Source: Janibacter limosus NBRC 16128
GTDB lineage: Bacteria > Actinomycetota > Actinomycetes > Actinomycetales > Dermatophilaceae
Length of the DNA stretch: 54,493 nucleotides
Assembly (NCBI RefSeq): GCF_001570985.1
Contig: NZ_BCSS01000023.1
Location: 1-54,493, forward strand
Reading direction: 5' to 3'
Shown here in pieces: positions 33,001-41,419 of the stretch. The notes beneath the pieces were generated by a model, which was not told where the DNA came from, searched no databases, and saw only the letters and a list, made by a program, of their open reading frames with translations. The first letter of the stretch is position 1, and each line of letters starts with the position of its first letter. The position numbers and the translations under genes were made by a program.

Positions 33001-34004
33001 GAGATGCTCCCGGTTCCTGAGGTGCGAGCGCCAGCGAGCCTCGAAGGGCCGATCGGTAGTCGCGGATCCACGGCCTGGCCGGTCCAGCTCGCCCGGACCT
33101 GCCCGTGCGCGGGGTCGTCGCAGATGAGCCAGGCCCGCTCGGGTCCCGGGCCGGCCATGACGTTGAGGTAGTAGAGGTCGGCGTCGGGTGCGGCCATCGC
33201 CGGGCCGTGCCAGCCGTGCGGGACGAGGACGGTGTCGCCCGTGGCGACCTCGACGAGCACGTCGATGTCACGGCCCTCGGCGCCGTAGACCTGCTGGTAG
33301 CCGACCGGCTGACGGCCGTCCTCGCGGTCGGTGCCGCGGGTGAGCGGTGCCCGTCCGGCAGCAGCATCGCCGACGGACTGGGTCTCGAAGTAGTAGATCT
33401 CCTCGAGCTCGCTCTCCTCTCCGGGCCGGTCGGTGTCGTGCTTGTGCGGCGGGTAGGAGGACCAGCCCCCGGCGGGGGTGATGACCTCGCAGGCGAGGAT
33501 CTGCTCGGCGGCGGTCAGGGTGTCGGGCATGCCGAAGCCGCGCACCTCACGGCTGCACGTGCCGGCCCCCCGCAGCTCGACGGGCACCCGGGCGGCGGGC
33601 ACGACGACGACCTCACGACCGCCACCGGTTGCATCCTCGACCCGAGCGCCGCACAGGGCGATGCGGGCGGTCGACTCCCCGTGGTTGACGAGCTCGAGGT
33701 CGCTCCCGGCGGGGGCGTAGAGCGTGTCGCTCGGCCCGGCGAAGACGCTGGCCCGGCCGGCGAGCCGGTGCCCGGCGCCGTCCACGATCACCGTCGTGCC
33801 GCCCGTGAGCGGCACGACGATGCCCTCCTCCCCGGAGAGTGTGTGCGCCAGCCGGGCTCCCGGCTCGAGCACCGCGATGCGCAGCGAGGTGTGCTGCCAC
33901 CCGTCGATGGCGTCGGTGATCTCGACGGCCCAGGAACCCCCCTTCGGCGCGAAGGGGTGGAACCAGCGCTCGTTGTCCGCTCCGGTGCGGGGGGTGTGGT
34001 TCAC
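32997..34004 (-). CDS. iolB: 5-deoxy-glucuronate isomerase IolB
   Basis: Isomerises 5-deoxy-glucuronate to 5-dehydro-2-deoxy-gluconate. It has 335 residues and forms a double cupin. The metal site of the second cupin is visible as PPHKHD, LEEIYYFE and VPHGWHGP. GTG at 34004 overlaps the stop of the aldolase gene by four bases (GTGA), and the gene in turn overlaps iolD; translational coupling along the whole operon is evident. Confidence 0.95.
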   Translation of the reverse strand: MNHTPRTGADNERWFHPFAPKGGSWAVEITDAIDGWQHTSLRIAVLEPGARLAHTLSGEEGIVVPLTGGTTVIVDGAGHRLAGRASVFAGPSDTLYAPAGSDLELVNHGESTARIALCGARVEDATGGGREVVVVPAARVPVELRGAGTCSREVRGFGMPDTLTAAEQILACEVITPAGGWSSYPPHKHDTDRPGEESELEEIYYFETQSVGDAAAGRAPLTRGTDREDGRQPVGYQQVYGAEGRDIDVLVEVATGDTVLVPHGWHGPAMAAPDADLYYLNVMAGPGPERAWLICDDPAHGQVRASWTGQAVDPRLPIGPSRLAGARTSGTGSIS

Positions 34005-34921
34005 GCCCCACCTCCGTGGACCAGGTCGGCCGCGATGTCCACGGCCGCGGCGACATCGCCGTCCGGCGGGTAGAGCAGCGCCCGACCGACGACGAGACCG
34101 CGCACCTGCGGGATCGACAGCGAGCGTCCCCACGCGGCGTAGGTGTCGCGCGGGTCGCCCTTGGGGTCACCGCCGAGCAGGAGCGAAGGGAGGGTCGTCG
34201 CGTCCATGACCCGCTCCAGCTCGTCGACGACGGGCAGCTTGAGCCAGGTGTGCGCACTCGTCGCGCCCAGACCGGAGGAAACGGTGATCGAGCGGATCGT
34301 CGACTCGGGATCGAGCAGGTTGACCACCTTGCCGTCGCGTCGGGTGGACCAGAAGGGCTCGATCATCGCCATCGTCTGGTGCGCGGCCAGCTCGGTGACC
34401 GCCCGGGCGCTCGCCTCGAGGGTCGCGACGCTCGCTGGGTCCTGCAGGTCGATGCGGGTGAGCATCTTGCCGCCGTCGATGCCGCGGGCGACGATCTCGG
34501 CTGCCGTGTGGCCGGTGAAGCGGTCGTCGAGCTCGAAGGAGGCCCCCTGCAGCCCACCTCGGTTCATCGACCCGATCGCCACCTTGCCCTCGAGCGCACC
34601 CATGAGCAGCAGGTCGTCGAGGACATCGGGGGTCCCGAGCACACCGTCGACGCCGGGGCGGGAGAGCGCGGTCGCCAGACGCCGTAGCAGGTCCGGGCGC
34701 GAGGCCATCGCCGTGGCGTCGCCGCGCACCCCGAGCGCCCCGCGGGCCGGGTGGTCGGCGGCCACGAGCAGCATCCGCCCGTCGTCTGCCAGGAGAGGTC
34801 GGCGCGAGCGCGCGGCCCAGCCGCGGACGATGGCACCGGGGTCGCTCGCGCGGACCATGGTCAGGCCCGCGATGTCGACGGCGATCCCGTCGCTCGCAGC
34901 CACCTGGTGGGTCGTGCTCAT
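34001..34921 (-). CDS. DhnA-like (beta/alpha)8 aldolase, probable IolJ replacement
   Basis: Barrel protein of 306 residues related to class I DhnA-type aldolases (Cgl0159-like family, from memory). Seen are MLLVAADHPARGALG, SMNRGGLQGASFELDD, a Lys in GGKMLTRID and another in HTWLKLPVV that could form the Schiff base, and LLGGDPKGD. No class II aldolase (IolJ) is present in the window, and this gene lies between iolC and iolB with four-base overlaps, so it is the best candidate for splitting 6-phospho-5-dehydro-2-deoxygluconate into dihydroxyacetone phosphate and malonate semialdehyde. This role is inferred. Confidence 0.82.
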   Translation of the reverse strand: MSTTHQVAASDGIAVDIAGLTMVRASDPGAIVRGWAARSRRPLLADDGRMLLVAADHPARGALGVRGDATAMASRPDLLRRLATALSRPGVDGVLGTPDVLDDLLLMGALEGKVAIGSMNRGGLQGASFELDDRFTGHTAAEIVARGIDGGKMLTRIDLQDPASVATLEASARAVTELAAHQTMAMIEPFWSTRRDGKVVNLLDPESTIRSITVSSGLGATSAHTWLKLPVVDELERVMDATTLPSLLLGGDPKGDPRDTYAAWGRSLSIPQVRGLVVGRALLYPPDGDVAAAVDIAADLVHGGGA

Positions 34922-35892
34922 GCGCTGGCTCCCTTCGCTGTCCACTGCGCCAGGCCGTCATCGACCTCGGCGACCGTGGGCATGGCGGTGCTGCACTCCA
35001 GTCGGGAGGCCACGATGGCGCCGGCGACATTGGCGAACTCGAGGATCCGGCGCAGGTCCCAGCCCTCGAGCAGCCCGTGGACCAGGGCGCCGCCGAAGGC
35101 GTCACCGGCACCCAGGCCGTTGACGACCTCGACGAGGTACGGCGGGACCTCGACACGCTCGTCCGCGGTGGCGGCGAGCACCCCCTTGGGTCCCTGCTTG
35201 ACGATCGCGAGCTCCAGACCGCGCTCGAGGAGGGCGTCGGCCGCGCGGTGCGGGTCGCTCTCCCCGACGGCGACCTCGCACTCCTCCTTGTTGCCGACCG
35301 CGATGGTGACGTGCTCCAGGGCCCGCCCGACCTCGGCGCTCGCCTCGCTCGGGTCGCTCGGGTCGCTCCAGAACATCGGCCGGTAGTCCAGGTCCAGCAC
35401 GGTGTGCTCGGCCCGGGCACGTGTGGCGAAGGCGGTGTGGTGCGCGGCGCGGGAGGGCTCGGCGCTCAGGCCGGTCACCGTGGTCCAGAAGACCCGCGCG
35501 GTGCGGATCTCCTCCAGCGGCAGGTCGGCGTCGGTGAGCATCAGGTCCGGCGCGGTGGGCCAGCGGTAGAAGTACAGCGGGAAGTCGTCGGGCGGGTGCA
35601 CCTCGCAGAAGGTCACCGGCGTCGGGGGACCGTCGCCCTCGATTGCGGTGATGAAATCGCCTGCGACACCGAGGCGCTCGGCCTCGGCCCGGACATATCG
35701 GCCGAAGGCGTCGGCACCCGTCTTGGTGATCAACGCTGCGTGCCGGCCGTACCGGGCAGCGGCCACGGCGACATTGGTGGCCGACCCCCCGAGGAACTTC
35801 TCGAAGGTGCGCACCTCCTCCAGCGGCACACCGTGGTCCAGGGGGTAGATGTCCACCCCGGTCCGGCCCATCGTGATCAGGTCGTACATCAC
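34918..35892 (-). CDS. iolC: 5-dehydro-2-deoxygluconokinase IolC
   Basis: PfkB/ribokinase family kinase of 324 residues that phosphorylates 5-dehydro-2-deoxygluconate. ITMGRTGVDIYPLD at the start is the IolC variant of the family opening, FEKFLGGSATNVAVAAARYG is the first PfkB signature, and VVNGLGAGDAFGGALVHGLL is the second with the catalytic Asp. The GTG at 35892 or the ATG at 35889 may be used; both overlap the upstream stop. Overlaps the aldolase gene by four bases. Confidence 0.96.
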   Translation of the reverse strand: MMYDLITMGRTGVDIYPLDHGVPLEEVRTFEKFLGGSATNVAVAAARYGRHAALITKTGADAFGRYVRAEAERLGVAGDFITAIEGDGPPTPVTFCEVHPPDDFPLYFYRWPTAPDLMLTDADLPLEEIRTARVFWTTVTGLSAEPSRAAHHTAFATRARAEHTVLDLDYRPMFWSDPSDPSEASAEVGRALEHVTIAVGNKEECEVAVGESDPHRAADALLERGLELAIVKQGPKGVLAATADERVEVPPYLVEVVNGLGAGDAFGGALVHGLLEGWDLRRILEFANVAGAIVASRLECSTAMPTVAEVDDGLAQWTAKGASA

Positions 35893-36806
35893 GCGCTCAG
35901 CCCCTCGGCGATCCCGACGAGGTGCGCCACGGAGGAGCGGACGTCGGCGACGGGGTCACCGGCCCCCTTCGCCGTGGTCGGGTCCGCCGGGTCGCCCGCG
36001 AGGACGGTGTCCTGCTCGAGGACGTACCACCCCTCGTAGCCGGACTGCTCGAGGGAGCGGACGATGGCGGTGATGTCGACATCGCCCTGGCCGAGCGCGA
36101 CGTACATGCCCGCCGCCACCGCGTCGGTGTAGCTCGCCGAGCCCTCCTGGACCTTGCGCGCCCAGGCCAGGTCCACGTCCTTGAGGTGCATGTGGGCGAT
36201 CCGCTCCGGGCGCTCCTGCGCGACCCGCACCGGGTCACCGCCGCCGATGAGCAGGTGGCCGGTGTCGAGGCAGAGCCCGATGCGCGAGCCGGCGAGCACC
36301 CGATCGGTCTCCTCACCGGACTCGATCATCGTGCCGACGTGCGGGTGAAGGGTGGCCGTGAGGCCTTGTGCTGCAGCGGCGTCCGCGATCCGGTCGAGGT
36401 TGCCGAGCAGGGTCGACCAGCCGGCCGCGTCGAGCTCGGGGCGGGCGTCGTAGCCCTGCGCACCGGTGGCCGCCGCCAGGACGACGGTGCTCGCGTGGGC
36501 GGCGACGAGCCCGGCCATCGCGGCCTCGACGACGGGAAGGGGGTCGACCCCCGGGTCGTGCAGCACGACGGGGACGAACTGCCCGACGGCGGCCAGTCCG
36601 TACTCGGCGAGCGTGTCCGCCTTGGCCTGCGGGTCGTCCGGGAGGAAGCCATCGGGACCGAACTCGGTGGCTGCGATCCCCAGGTCGCGCATCTGCGCCA
36701 GGACCGTCGGCGGCTGGTGCTGCCAGCCCCATCCGGGCACCTCGCAGACCCCCCACGAGATGGGGGCGGCGGCGATCCGCTCGGCGAGGGGGGTGCGGTC
36801 GGTCAT
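35889..36806 (-). CDS. IolE/MocC-like TIM-barrel protein, probable inosose dehydratase
   Basis: Xylose-isomerase-like barrel protein of 305 residues. IAAAPISWGVCEVPGWGWQ opens it, TEFGPDGFLPDDP, ATLHPHVGTMIES, GLCLDTGHLLIGGGDP and HMHLKDVDLAWARK give the metal ligands (Glu, His, Asp, His). The opening differs from typical IolE and is closer to MocC-like isomerases/epimerases, but no other dehydratase candidate is in the operon, so 2-keto-inositol dehydration is the likely role. ATG at 36806 preferred; GTG at 36812 would overlap the iolG stop. Confidence 0.8.
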   Translation of the reverse strand: MTDRTPLAERIAAAPISWGVCEVPGWGWQHQPPTVLAQMRDLGIAATEFGPDGFLPDDPQAKADTLAEYGLAAVGQFVPVVLHDPGVDPLPVVEAAMAGLVAAHASTVVLAAATGAQGYDARPELDAAGWSTLLGNLDRIADAAAAQGLTATLHPHVGTMIESGEETDRVLAGSRIGLCLDTGHLLIGGGDPVRVAQERPERIAHMHLKDVDLAWARKVQEGSASYTDAVAAGMYVALGQGDVDITAIVRSLEQSGYEGWYVLEQDTVLAGDPADPTTAKGAGDPVADVRSSVAHLVGIAEGLSA

Positions 36807-36808
36807 GG

Positions 36809-37831
36809 TCACAGTCCTTCGATCTCGGTCATGGCGACGGGGCGGCGCTCGGCGCGGGAGAGCTCGCAGGCCTCCGCGACGCGGAAGGCCTCGAGGGCGT
36901 CGGCGATCGTGCAGGGGCTCGGGGCCCGACCGGCGGCCACCTCGAAGAAGGCGGTGAGCTCGGCCTGGTAGGCGGGCAGGAAGCGCTCCATGAAGGACCA
37001 CTTCTGCGGGCCGTGGGGGAAGTCGACGTCGGGCTCGGCGCTCGTCATCGCGAGGGAGTGGTCGAGCCCGGCTGTGATCGTGCCGCGCTCCCCCATGACC
37101 TCCATGCGCACGTCATGACCGCCGCCGTTGTAGCGGGTCGTCGACATGAGCACGAGGGTGTCGTCGTCGAGGGTCAGCACCGCGGCGCCCGTGTCGACAT
37201 CGCCGGCCTCGCTGAAGAAGTCAGCGCCCTTGTTGGCCCCCACGGCGTAGACCGAGGCGACCTCGCGGCCGGTGACATAGCGGATCGCATCGAAGTCGTG
37301 CACTCCGCAGTCGCGGAAGATCCCGCCGGAGGTCGGGATGAACTCGGCCGGCGGCGGGGCCTGGTCGTGGGTGTTGGCGCGGATGGTGTGGACGAAGCCG
37401 AGCTCGCCGGACGCCACCGCCTCGCGGGCCCGACGGAAGCCGGCGTCGAAGCGACGCTGGTGCCCGATGTGCACGGGGACATCACTCGCCGCCTCGGTGC
37501 GCGCCAGCTCGATCGTCTCTGCCAGGCCGCCGGCGACCGGCTTCTCGCAGAAGGTGGGGACGCCACCTGCGATCCCGCGGCGGATCCACTCGGCGTGCCC
37601 GTTGGTCGCCGTGGCGATGACGAGCCCGTCGATCCCCGCGGTGAGCAGGCCCTGCGGGGAAACGACCTCGACCCGGGTGTCCGGTGCCATCTCGCGCAGG
37701 CGGACGGCGACCTCGTCACCGACCCCCTCACGTGCGTCGGTGATGACGAGGGTCTCCACCGCGGGGAGGGCGACGAGGGTCTCGGCGTGGAAGGCGCCGA
37801 TCCGGCCGAGGCCGACGAGTCCGATCCGCAT
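36809..37831 (-). CDS. iolG: Inositol 2-dehydrogenase IolG
   Basis: NAD-dependent dehydrogenase of 340 residues that oxidises myo-inositol to 2-keto-inositol, the first pathway step. The Rossmann motif is GLVGLGRIGAFHAETL, CEKPVAGGL holds the conserved Lys, and GGIFRDCGVHDFDAIRYVTG the catalytic Asp and His. ATG at 37831 is preceded by AAAGGAG at rather long spacing. First gene of the operon, facing the divergent GntR gene across a promoter with an IolR-like site. Confidence 0.93.
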   Translation of the reverse strand: MRIGLVGLGRIGAFHAETLVALPAVETLVITDAREGVGDEVAVRLREMAPDTRVEVVSPQGLLTAGIDGLVIATATNGHAEWIRRGIAGGVPTFCEKPVAGGLAETIELARTEAASDVPVHIGHQRRFDAGFRRAREAVASGELGFVHTIRANTHDQAPPPAEFIPTSGGIFRDCGVHDFDAIRYVTGREVASVYAVGANKGADFFSEAGDVDTGAAVLTLDDDTLVLMSTTRYNGGGHDVRMEVMGERGTITAGLDHSLAMTSAEPDVDFPHGPQKWSFMERFLPAYQAELTAFFEVAAGRAPSPCTIADALEAFRVAEACELSRAERRPVAMTEIEGL

Positions 37832-37878
37832 CAGCGGGGTGCTCCTTTGCAAGGGGGTGGACCAACGTGATGCGGGAC

Positions 37879-37922
37879 ACTCTTGTCGAGCCCCCTGCCC
37901 ATGTCAAGGATTTGTCCTGACA
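37879..37922 (-). promoter_or_regulatory. iolG operon promoter with IolR-like operator
   Basis: Minus strand: TTGACA (37907-37902), 17-base spacer, AAGAGT (37884-37879). Just upstream lies TGTCAGGACA (37922-37913); its reverse complement TGTCCTGACA fits KGWCHTRACA at all ten positions. Together ATGTCA-AGGA and TCC-TGACAT also form an imperfect palindrome over the -35 box. A GntR repressor bound here would control both directions. Motif from memory, binding inferred. Confidence 0.7.
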
Positions 37923-37968
37923 TGAAGACGTATGGCTGTCCGCCTGTGTTGCGCGTAGGCTCCCCGGC

Positions 37969-38709
37969 ATGTCAGCGCTGCAGCTCGAGGTGGTCATCGA
38001 CCGGGCCTCTCCCGTGCCGCTGTACCACCAGCTGGCCGAGCAGCTGACTGCCGCGATCGACGACGGGCGCCTGCAGCCCGGAGACCCCTTCGAGAACGAG
38101 CTCGCCCTCGCCGCGCGCCTCACGCTCTCGCGCCCGACCATCCGCCGCGCCATCCAGGAGATGGTCGACCAGGGCCTGCTCGTGCGCCGGCGCGGCCTCG
38201 GCACGACCGTCGCCAACCGCAAGGTGCACCGCAAGGCACGCCTGACATCGCTCTTCGACGACCTCGAGGCAGAGGGGCGCGAGCCGCGCACCGAGGTCAT
38301 CGAGATCGAGATGGGCACCGACGAGCGCGCTGCTGCCGCACTGGATCTCGAGCCCGGCACCGAGATGCTCTCGATCGTGCGGGTGCGCTCGGCCGGTGAC
38401 CAGCCGCTGGCGATCATGCACAACTGGCTGCCGCCGGTGCACTCCGAGATCACTCGCGAGGCACTGCAGGAGCAAGGGCTCTATGCCCTGCTGCGCAAGC
38501 GTGGGGTCAAGCCGGTCGTCGCCCGGCAGTCGATCGGCGCCCGGATGCCCACCGCCGCGGAGCGACGGGCCCTCGAGCTGCCCTCCGGCCAACCGGTCCT
38601 GACGATGACGCGCATGGCCTTCGACGCCGCGGGCTCCGCGATCGAGTTCGGCGACCACGCCTACCGGGCGCAGGACTACACGATCGACCTCATGCTCGAC
38701 GAGCGCTGA
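37969..38709 (+). CDS. iolR: GntR family regulator (HutC/UTRA), IolR-like
   Basis: Repressor of 246 residues. The GntR winged helix (PLYHQLAEQLTAAIDDGRLQ, then RLTLSRPTIRRAIQEMVDQG and VRRRGLGTTV) is followed by a UTRA ligand domain (TSLFDDLEAEGREPRTEV, VLTMTRMAFDAAG, FGDHAYRAQDYTIDLML). It is divergent from the iolG operon and separated by a region with the predicted operator. The equivalent gene controls inositol use in Corynebacterium and other actinobacteria, so the symbol is assigned by context; the inducer is probably an inositol intermediate. Confidence 0.85.
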   Translation: MSALQLEVVIDRASPVPLYHQLAEQLTAAIDDGRLQPGDPFENELALAARLTLSRPTIRRAIQEMVDQGLLVRRRGLGTTVANRKVHRKARLTSLFDDLEAEGREPRTEVIEIEMGTDERAAAALDLEPGTEMLSIVRVRSAGDQPLAIMHNWLPPVHSEITREALQEQGLYALLRKRGVKPVVARQSIGARMPTAAERRALELPSGQPVLTMTRMAFDAAGSAIEFGDHAYRAQDYTIDLMLDER

Positions 38710-38718
38710 CGCCACCCG

Positions 38719-39471
38719 TCACCACGGCTTGTCGACGCCGCCGCCGCCCTTGTCCTTGCCCTCTTCTTCACGGCGGTTGGACTCGGACTCCTTCTGCCCC
38801 GTCTGGTTGCGCTCCTCGAGCTCCTTCTGCTTGGGGTCCTTCTCCTCCTCGCCCTGGTCGCCGTCCTTCTTCTTGTCGTCCTCGTCCTGGTCCGGGTCCT
38901 TGGGCTCCTCGGAGCCACCCTTGCCGGTCTGCTCCTCGAGCTTGTCCTTCTGCTCCTGCTGCTTGCGGCCGGCCTCGCCGCCGTTGCCGTCGTCCGAGCC
39001 GTCGAGGCAGCCCTCGGGGCCCTCCTCGATGAGCTTCAGCGCTTCCTCGGCCAGCGCCTTCTCGCGGGTCTCGTCGCCGTCCGCCTTGGCCTTGTCCGAC
39101 TGCTGGGAGATCGTGATGACGAGGTTGGTGCGCACCGTGCAGTCGTCCTGTGGGTTGCTCGTGCCCGAGAGCGCCGTCTCGAGGTCGGTCCGGCCGCCGT
39201 CGAGGTCCCCGGAGATCGACTTGCCAGTGCCTTCGACGAAGGGAGCACGCCACCGCTCGACGATGTTGAGGATGTGCAGCTTGTCGGCCGCGCTCACCAT
39301 GCCCTGACCATCGTCGCTCCCGTGGGCCTCTTGGGCGGAGCCCATGTTGACCGGCAGCGTCAGGAAGCGCGCTGCCAGCACCAGCAGGATGATCGCCGGC
39401 AGCACGGTGGCCCAGATGAGTCGGCGGCGACGCCGCAGGCGGGGCTCCAGGGGAGGCTTGACGGGGTTCAC
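38719..39471 (-). CDS. Anchored, highly charged protein at the end of the Bat cluster
   Basis: Protein of 250 residues with one N-terminal membrane segment (LIWATVLPAIILLVLAARFL after an arginine patch). A short folded region with two cysteines (DDCTVRTN, GCLDGS) precedes a C-terminal half made almost only of Lys, Glu, Asp, Gln and Gly, probably disordered. It takes the position of BatC/BatE-type proteins, but no TPR motif is visible. GTG at 39471 overlaps the stop of the VWA gene by four bases, so it is the last gene of the operon. Function unknown. Confidence 0.75.
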   Translation of the reverse strand: MNPVKPPLEPRLRRRRRLIWATVLPAIILLVLAARFLTLPVNMGSAQEAHGSDDGQGMVSAADKLHILNIVERWRAPFVEGTGKSISGDLDGGRTDLETALSGTSNPQDDCTVRTNLVITISQQSDKAKADGDETREKALAEEALKLIEEGPEGCLDGSDDGNGGEAGRKQQEQKDKLEEQTGKGGSEEPKDPDQDEDDKKKDGDQGEEEKDPKQKELEERNQTGQKESESNRREEEGKDKGGGGVDKPW

Positions 39472-40439
39472 GGCTCCACCCTTCGCAGTCGGCCGATCTC
39501 ACGGGTGACGACGAAGAGGTCGACGAGCAGCAGCGCCGACATCAGCACGGCCAGGACCCACACGAGCGAGGTGTAGGTCTCGATCGACGCCCCTGCACCC
39601 TCGATGGTGGTACCCGGGTCGGCGTCCTCCAGCGCGGGCGCGATGTCACCGCCGGTGCGGTGCGTGTACGGCACGTCGAGCTGGCCGGCGATCTCCTCCA
39701 GGCGCTTTTCGTCGATCGTGCTCACGCCGGGATTGCCGGAGGCATCCGTCACATCGTCACCGGTGGTGCCGTCGGCGTTGGTCGTCGCCATCTGCCCGCC
39801 CTGCTCGGTGCCGTAGCCGAGGACCGCGCCACCGTCGATGAGGTCACCCAGGTCGAAGGGGGCGGGCTCGTCGGCGGAGGTCTGCTCACCGTCGCCGAGG
39901 TAGAAGACGATGTTGGAGCGCTCGGGATGGCGCTCCTTGGTGCCCTCGAGGGTCTGCTTGAGACGGTCCTGCGCCACGGTCACCGATGAGCCGCCGGAGT
40001 ACTGGCTGTCCTCGGCCTGCAGGTTCTCCGTCGCGGTCTTCAGCGCCTGGGCGTCCGTCGTGAGTGGCATGACCACCCGCGCGCTGAAGTCGAAGGTGAT
40101 GATCGACAAGCGCGCCCCGGGCATCTCCGCCTGGATCTTGGCGATGTCCTCGCGGTAGCCGTCCAGGCGGGTGCGCTCCTGGCCGTAGTCGCGCGCCATC
40201 GCCGAGGTCGTCGTGTCGACGACGAAGAAGACGTTGACATCGGAGGCCGCCTGCTTGGCGATCGCGCCGTTGACGGCCGGACCGAAGAGCGCGGCGACCA
40301 TGACCAGACAGGTCGCGAGGCGCAGGCCCCAGCGCACCCGATGGTGGGAGTCGGCGATCAGTCGCCAGCCGGTGAAGCCGACGAGCAGGAGGCCGGCGAC
40401 GATGACCAGCGGCCAGGGGATGACGGGGTGCCAGCTCAT
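39468..40439 (-). CDS. VWA-domain membrane protein (BatB-like) with degenerate MIDAS
   Basis: Protein of 323 residues with two N-terminal and one C-terminal membrane segments around a von Willebrand A domain. The metal site reads VVDTTTSAM, that is DxTxS instead of DxSxS, and FYLGDGEQTS is the later acidic loop, so metal binding may be altered. The domain should face outside. The ATG overlaps the stop of the preceding VWA gene (ATGA). In MoxR clusters such pairs are thought to work as a surface complex assembled with the AAA+ ATPase. Confidence 0.85.
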   Translation of the reverse strand: MSWHPVIPWPLVIVAGLLLVGFTGWRLIADSHHRVRWGLRLATCLVMVAALFGPAVNGAIAKQAASDVNVFFVVDTTTSAMARDYGQERTRLDGYREDIAKIQAEMPGARLSIITFDFSARVVMPLTTDAQALKTATENLQAEDSQYSGGSSVTVAQDRLKQTLEGTKERHPERSNIVFYLGDGEQTSADEPAPFDLGDLIDGGAVLGYGTEQGGQMATTNADGTTGDDVTDASGNPGVSTIDEKRLEEIAGQLDVPYTHRTGGDIAPALEDADPGTTIEGAGASIETYTSLVWVLAVLMSALLLVDLFVVTREIGRLRRVEP

Positions 40440-41419
40440 CGGCGCCACCACCACAGGAGGGGGTAGAGCCCGAGGAGGCCCAGCAGCCCCAGGCTCAGCC
40501 ACACCGCCGGGAGGTCGGTGCGCACGTGGACCGGTGCCACATCAGGCAGTCGGGCGGCTTCGAGCTTGTCGATGTTGCTGGTCACCTCGTCGGTCGCGCC
40601 GGGCTGATCGAGCCCCCACGTGCGCCCACCGGTCTCCTCGGTGGCCGCGGACAGCTCGGTGTGGTTGGAGCCGAAGGGCATGGGGTTGAGTCCGTAGACG
40701 CGCACCTTGCGCTCCTTGGCGAGTGCGGCCGCCTCGTCGATGGTGTAGACGCCCTGGCCATGGACCTCGTTGTCGGTACCCAGGATGATCGCCCGTGGAC
40801 GCTCCTGGTCGAGGTGGTCGAAGTTGTAGACACAGCTGGCCAGCCCGTCACCGGACAACGAGCTCGCGTAGATGCGCTCGTTGAAGGTGCCGTCCGTCGG
40901 GTTGTACTGGCTCCCGCCGAAGATCGAGAAGCCGTCGGCGTAGCCCGTCAGCTGCTCCTCGACCAGGTCGTAGTCGTCGGTGAGCGGGAAGGCCGTGACG
41001 GCTTGGTTGTTCCACAGGACCAGACCGATCCGCTCCCCACGGAAGTTCTTGACGATCTCGGCGAAGTCCTCGAGCACGGCCTTGTCGGTCCGGATCATCG
41101 ACCCGGACACGTCGAGGCAGAGCATGATGTCGCGGTTGTTCTTCTCCGGGTCGATCGTCTCGGTCGTGCCGGGTCGGCCCGCAGCGACGGCCAGCGGAAG
41201 CACGACGATCGCGATGAGCAGACCGAGGCCGAGCAGTCGTGCGCGCTGGCGGGCGACGGCCGCCTGGTAGGCGGGCAGCCGGGTGAGACGACGGGTGTGG
41301 GCGACGAGCACGGCGTCCGTGTCCACCTTGTCGCGACCGGCGAACCACCAGCCGAGGCCAGCGACGACAGCCACCGCGAGGAGCACGATCAGGGTGAGCC
41401 ACCACCAGGTCAGACCCAT
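40436..41419 (-). CDS. VWA-domain membrane protein (BatA-like)
   Basis: Protein of 327 residues. Two hydrophobic segments (about 5-30 and 60-85), a VWA domain with intact MIDAS (CLDVSGSM, later FPLTDDYD and IILGTDNEVHG), and a C-terminal membrane segment (LSLGLLGLLGLYPLLWWW). The ATG at 41419 overlaps the stop of the previous gene by one base; GTG at 41422 is equally possible with GGAGG six bases away. Part of the moxR operon. Confidence 0.88.
   Translation of the reverse strand: MGLTWWWLTLIVLLAVAVVAGLGWWFAGRDKVDTDAVLVAHTRRLTRLPAYQAAVARQRARLLGLGLLIAIVVLPLAVAAGRPGTTETIDPEKNNRDIMLCLDVSGSMIRTDKAVLEDFAEIVKNFRGERIGLVLWNNQAVTAFPLTDDYDLVEEQLTGYADGFSIFGGSQYNPTDGTFNERIYASSLSGDGLASCVYNFDHLDQERPRAIILGTDNEVHGQGVYTIDEAAALAKERKVRVYGLNPMPFGSNHTELSAATEETGGRTWGLDQPGATDEVTSNIDKLEAARLPDVAPVHVRTDLPAVWLSLGLLGLLGLYPLLWWWRR

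Noticed and set aside
30541-33171. Plus-strand open frame of 876 codons
   Set aside because: Antisense to iolD and the binding-protein gene; composition typical of shadow frames.
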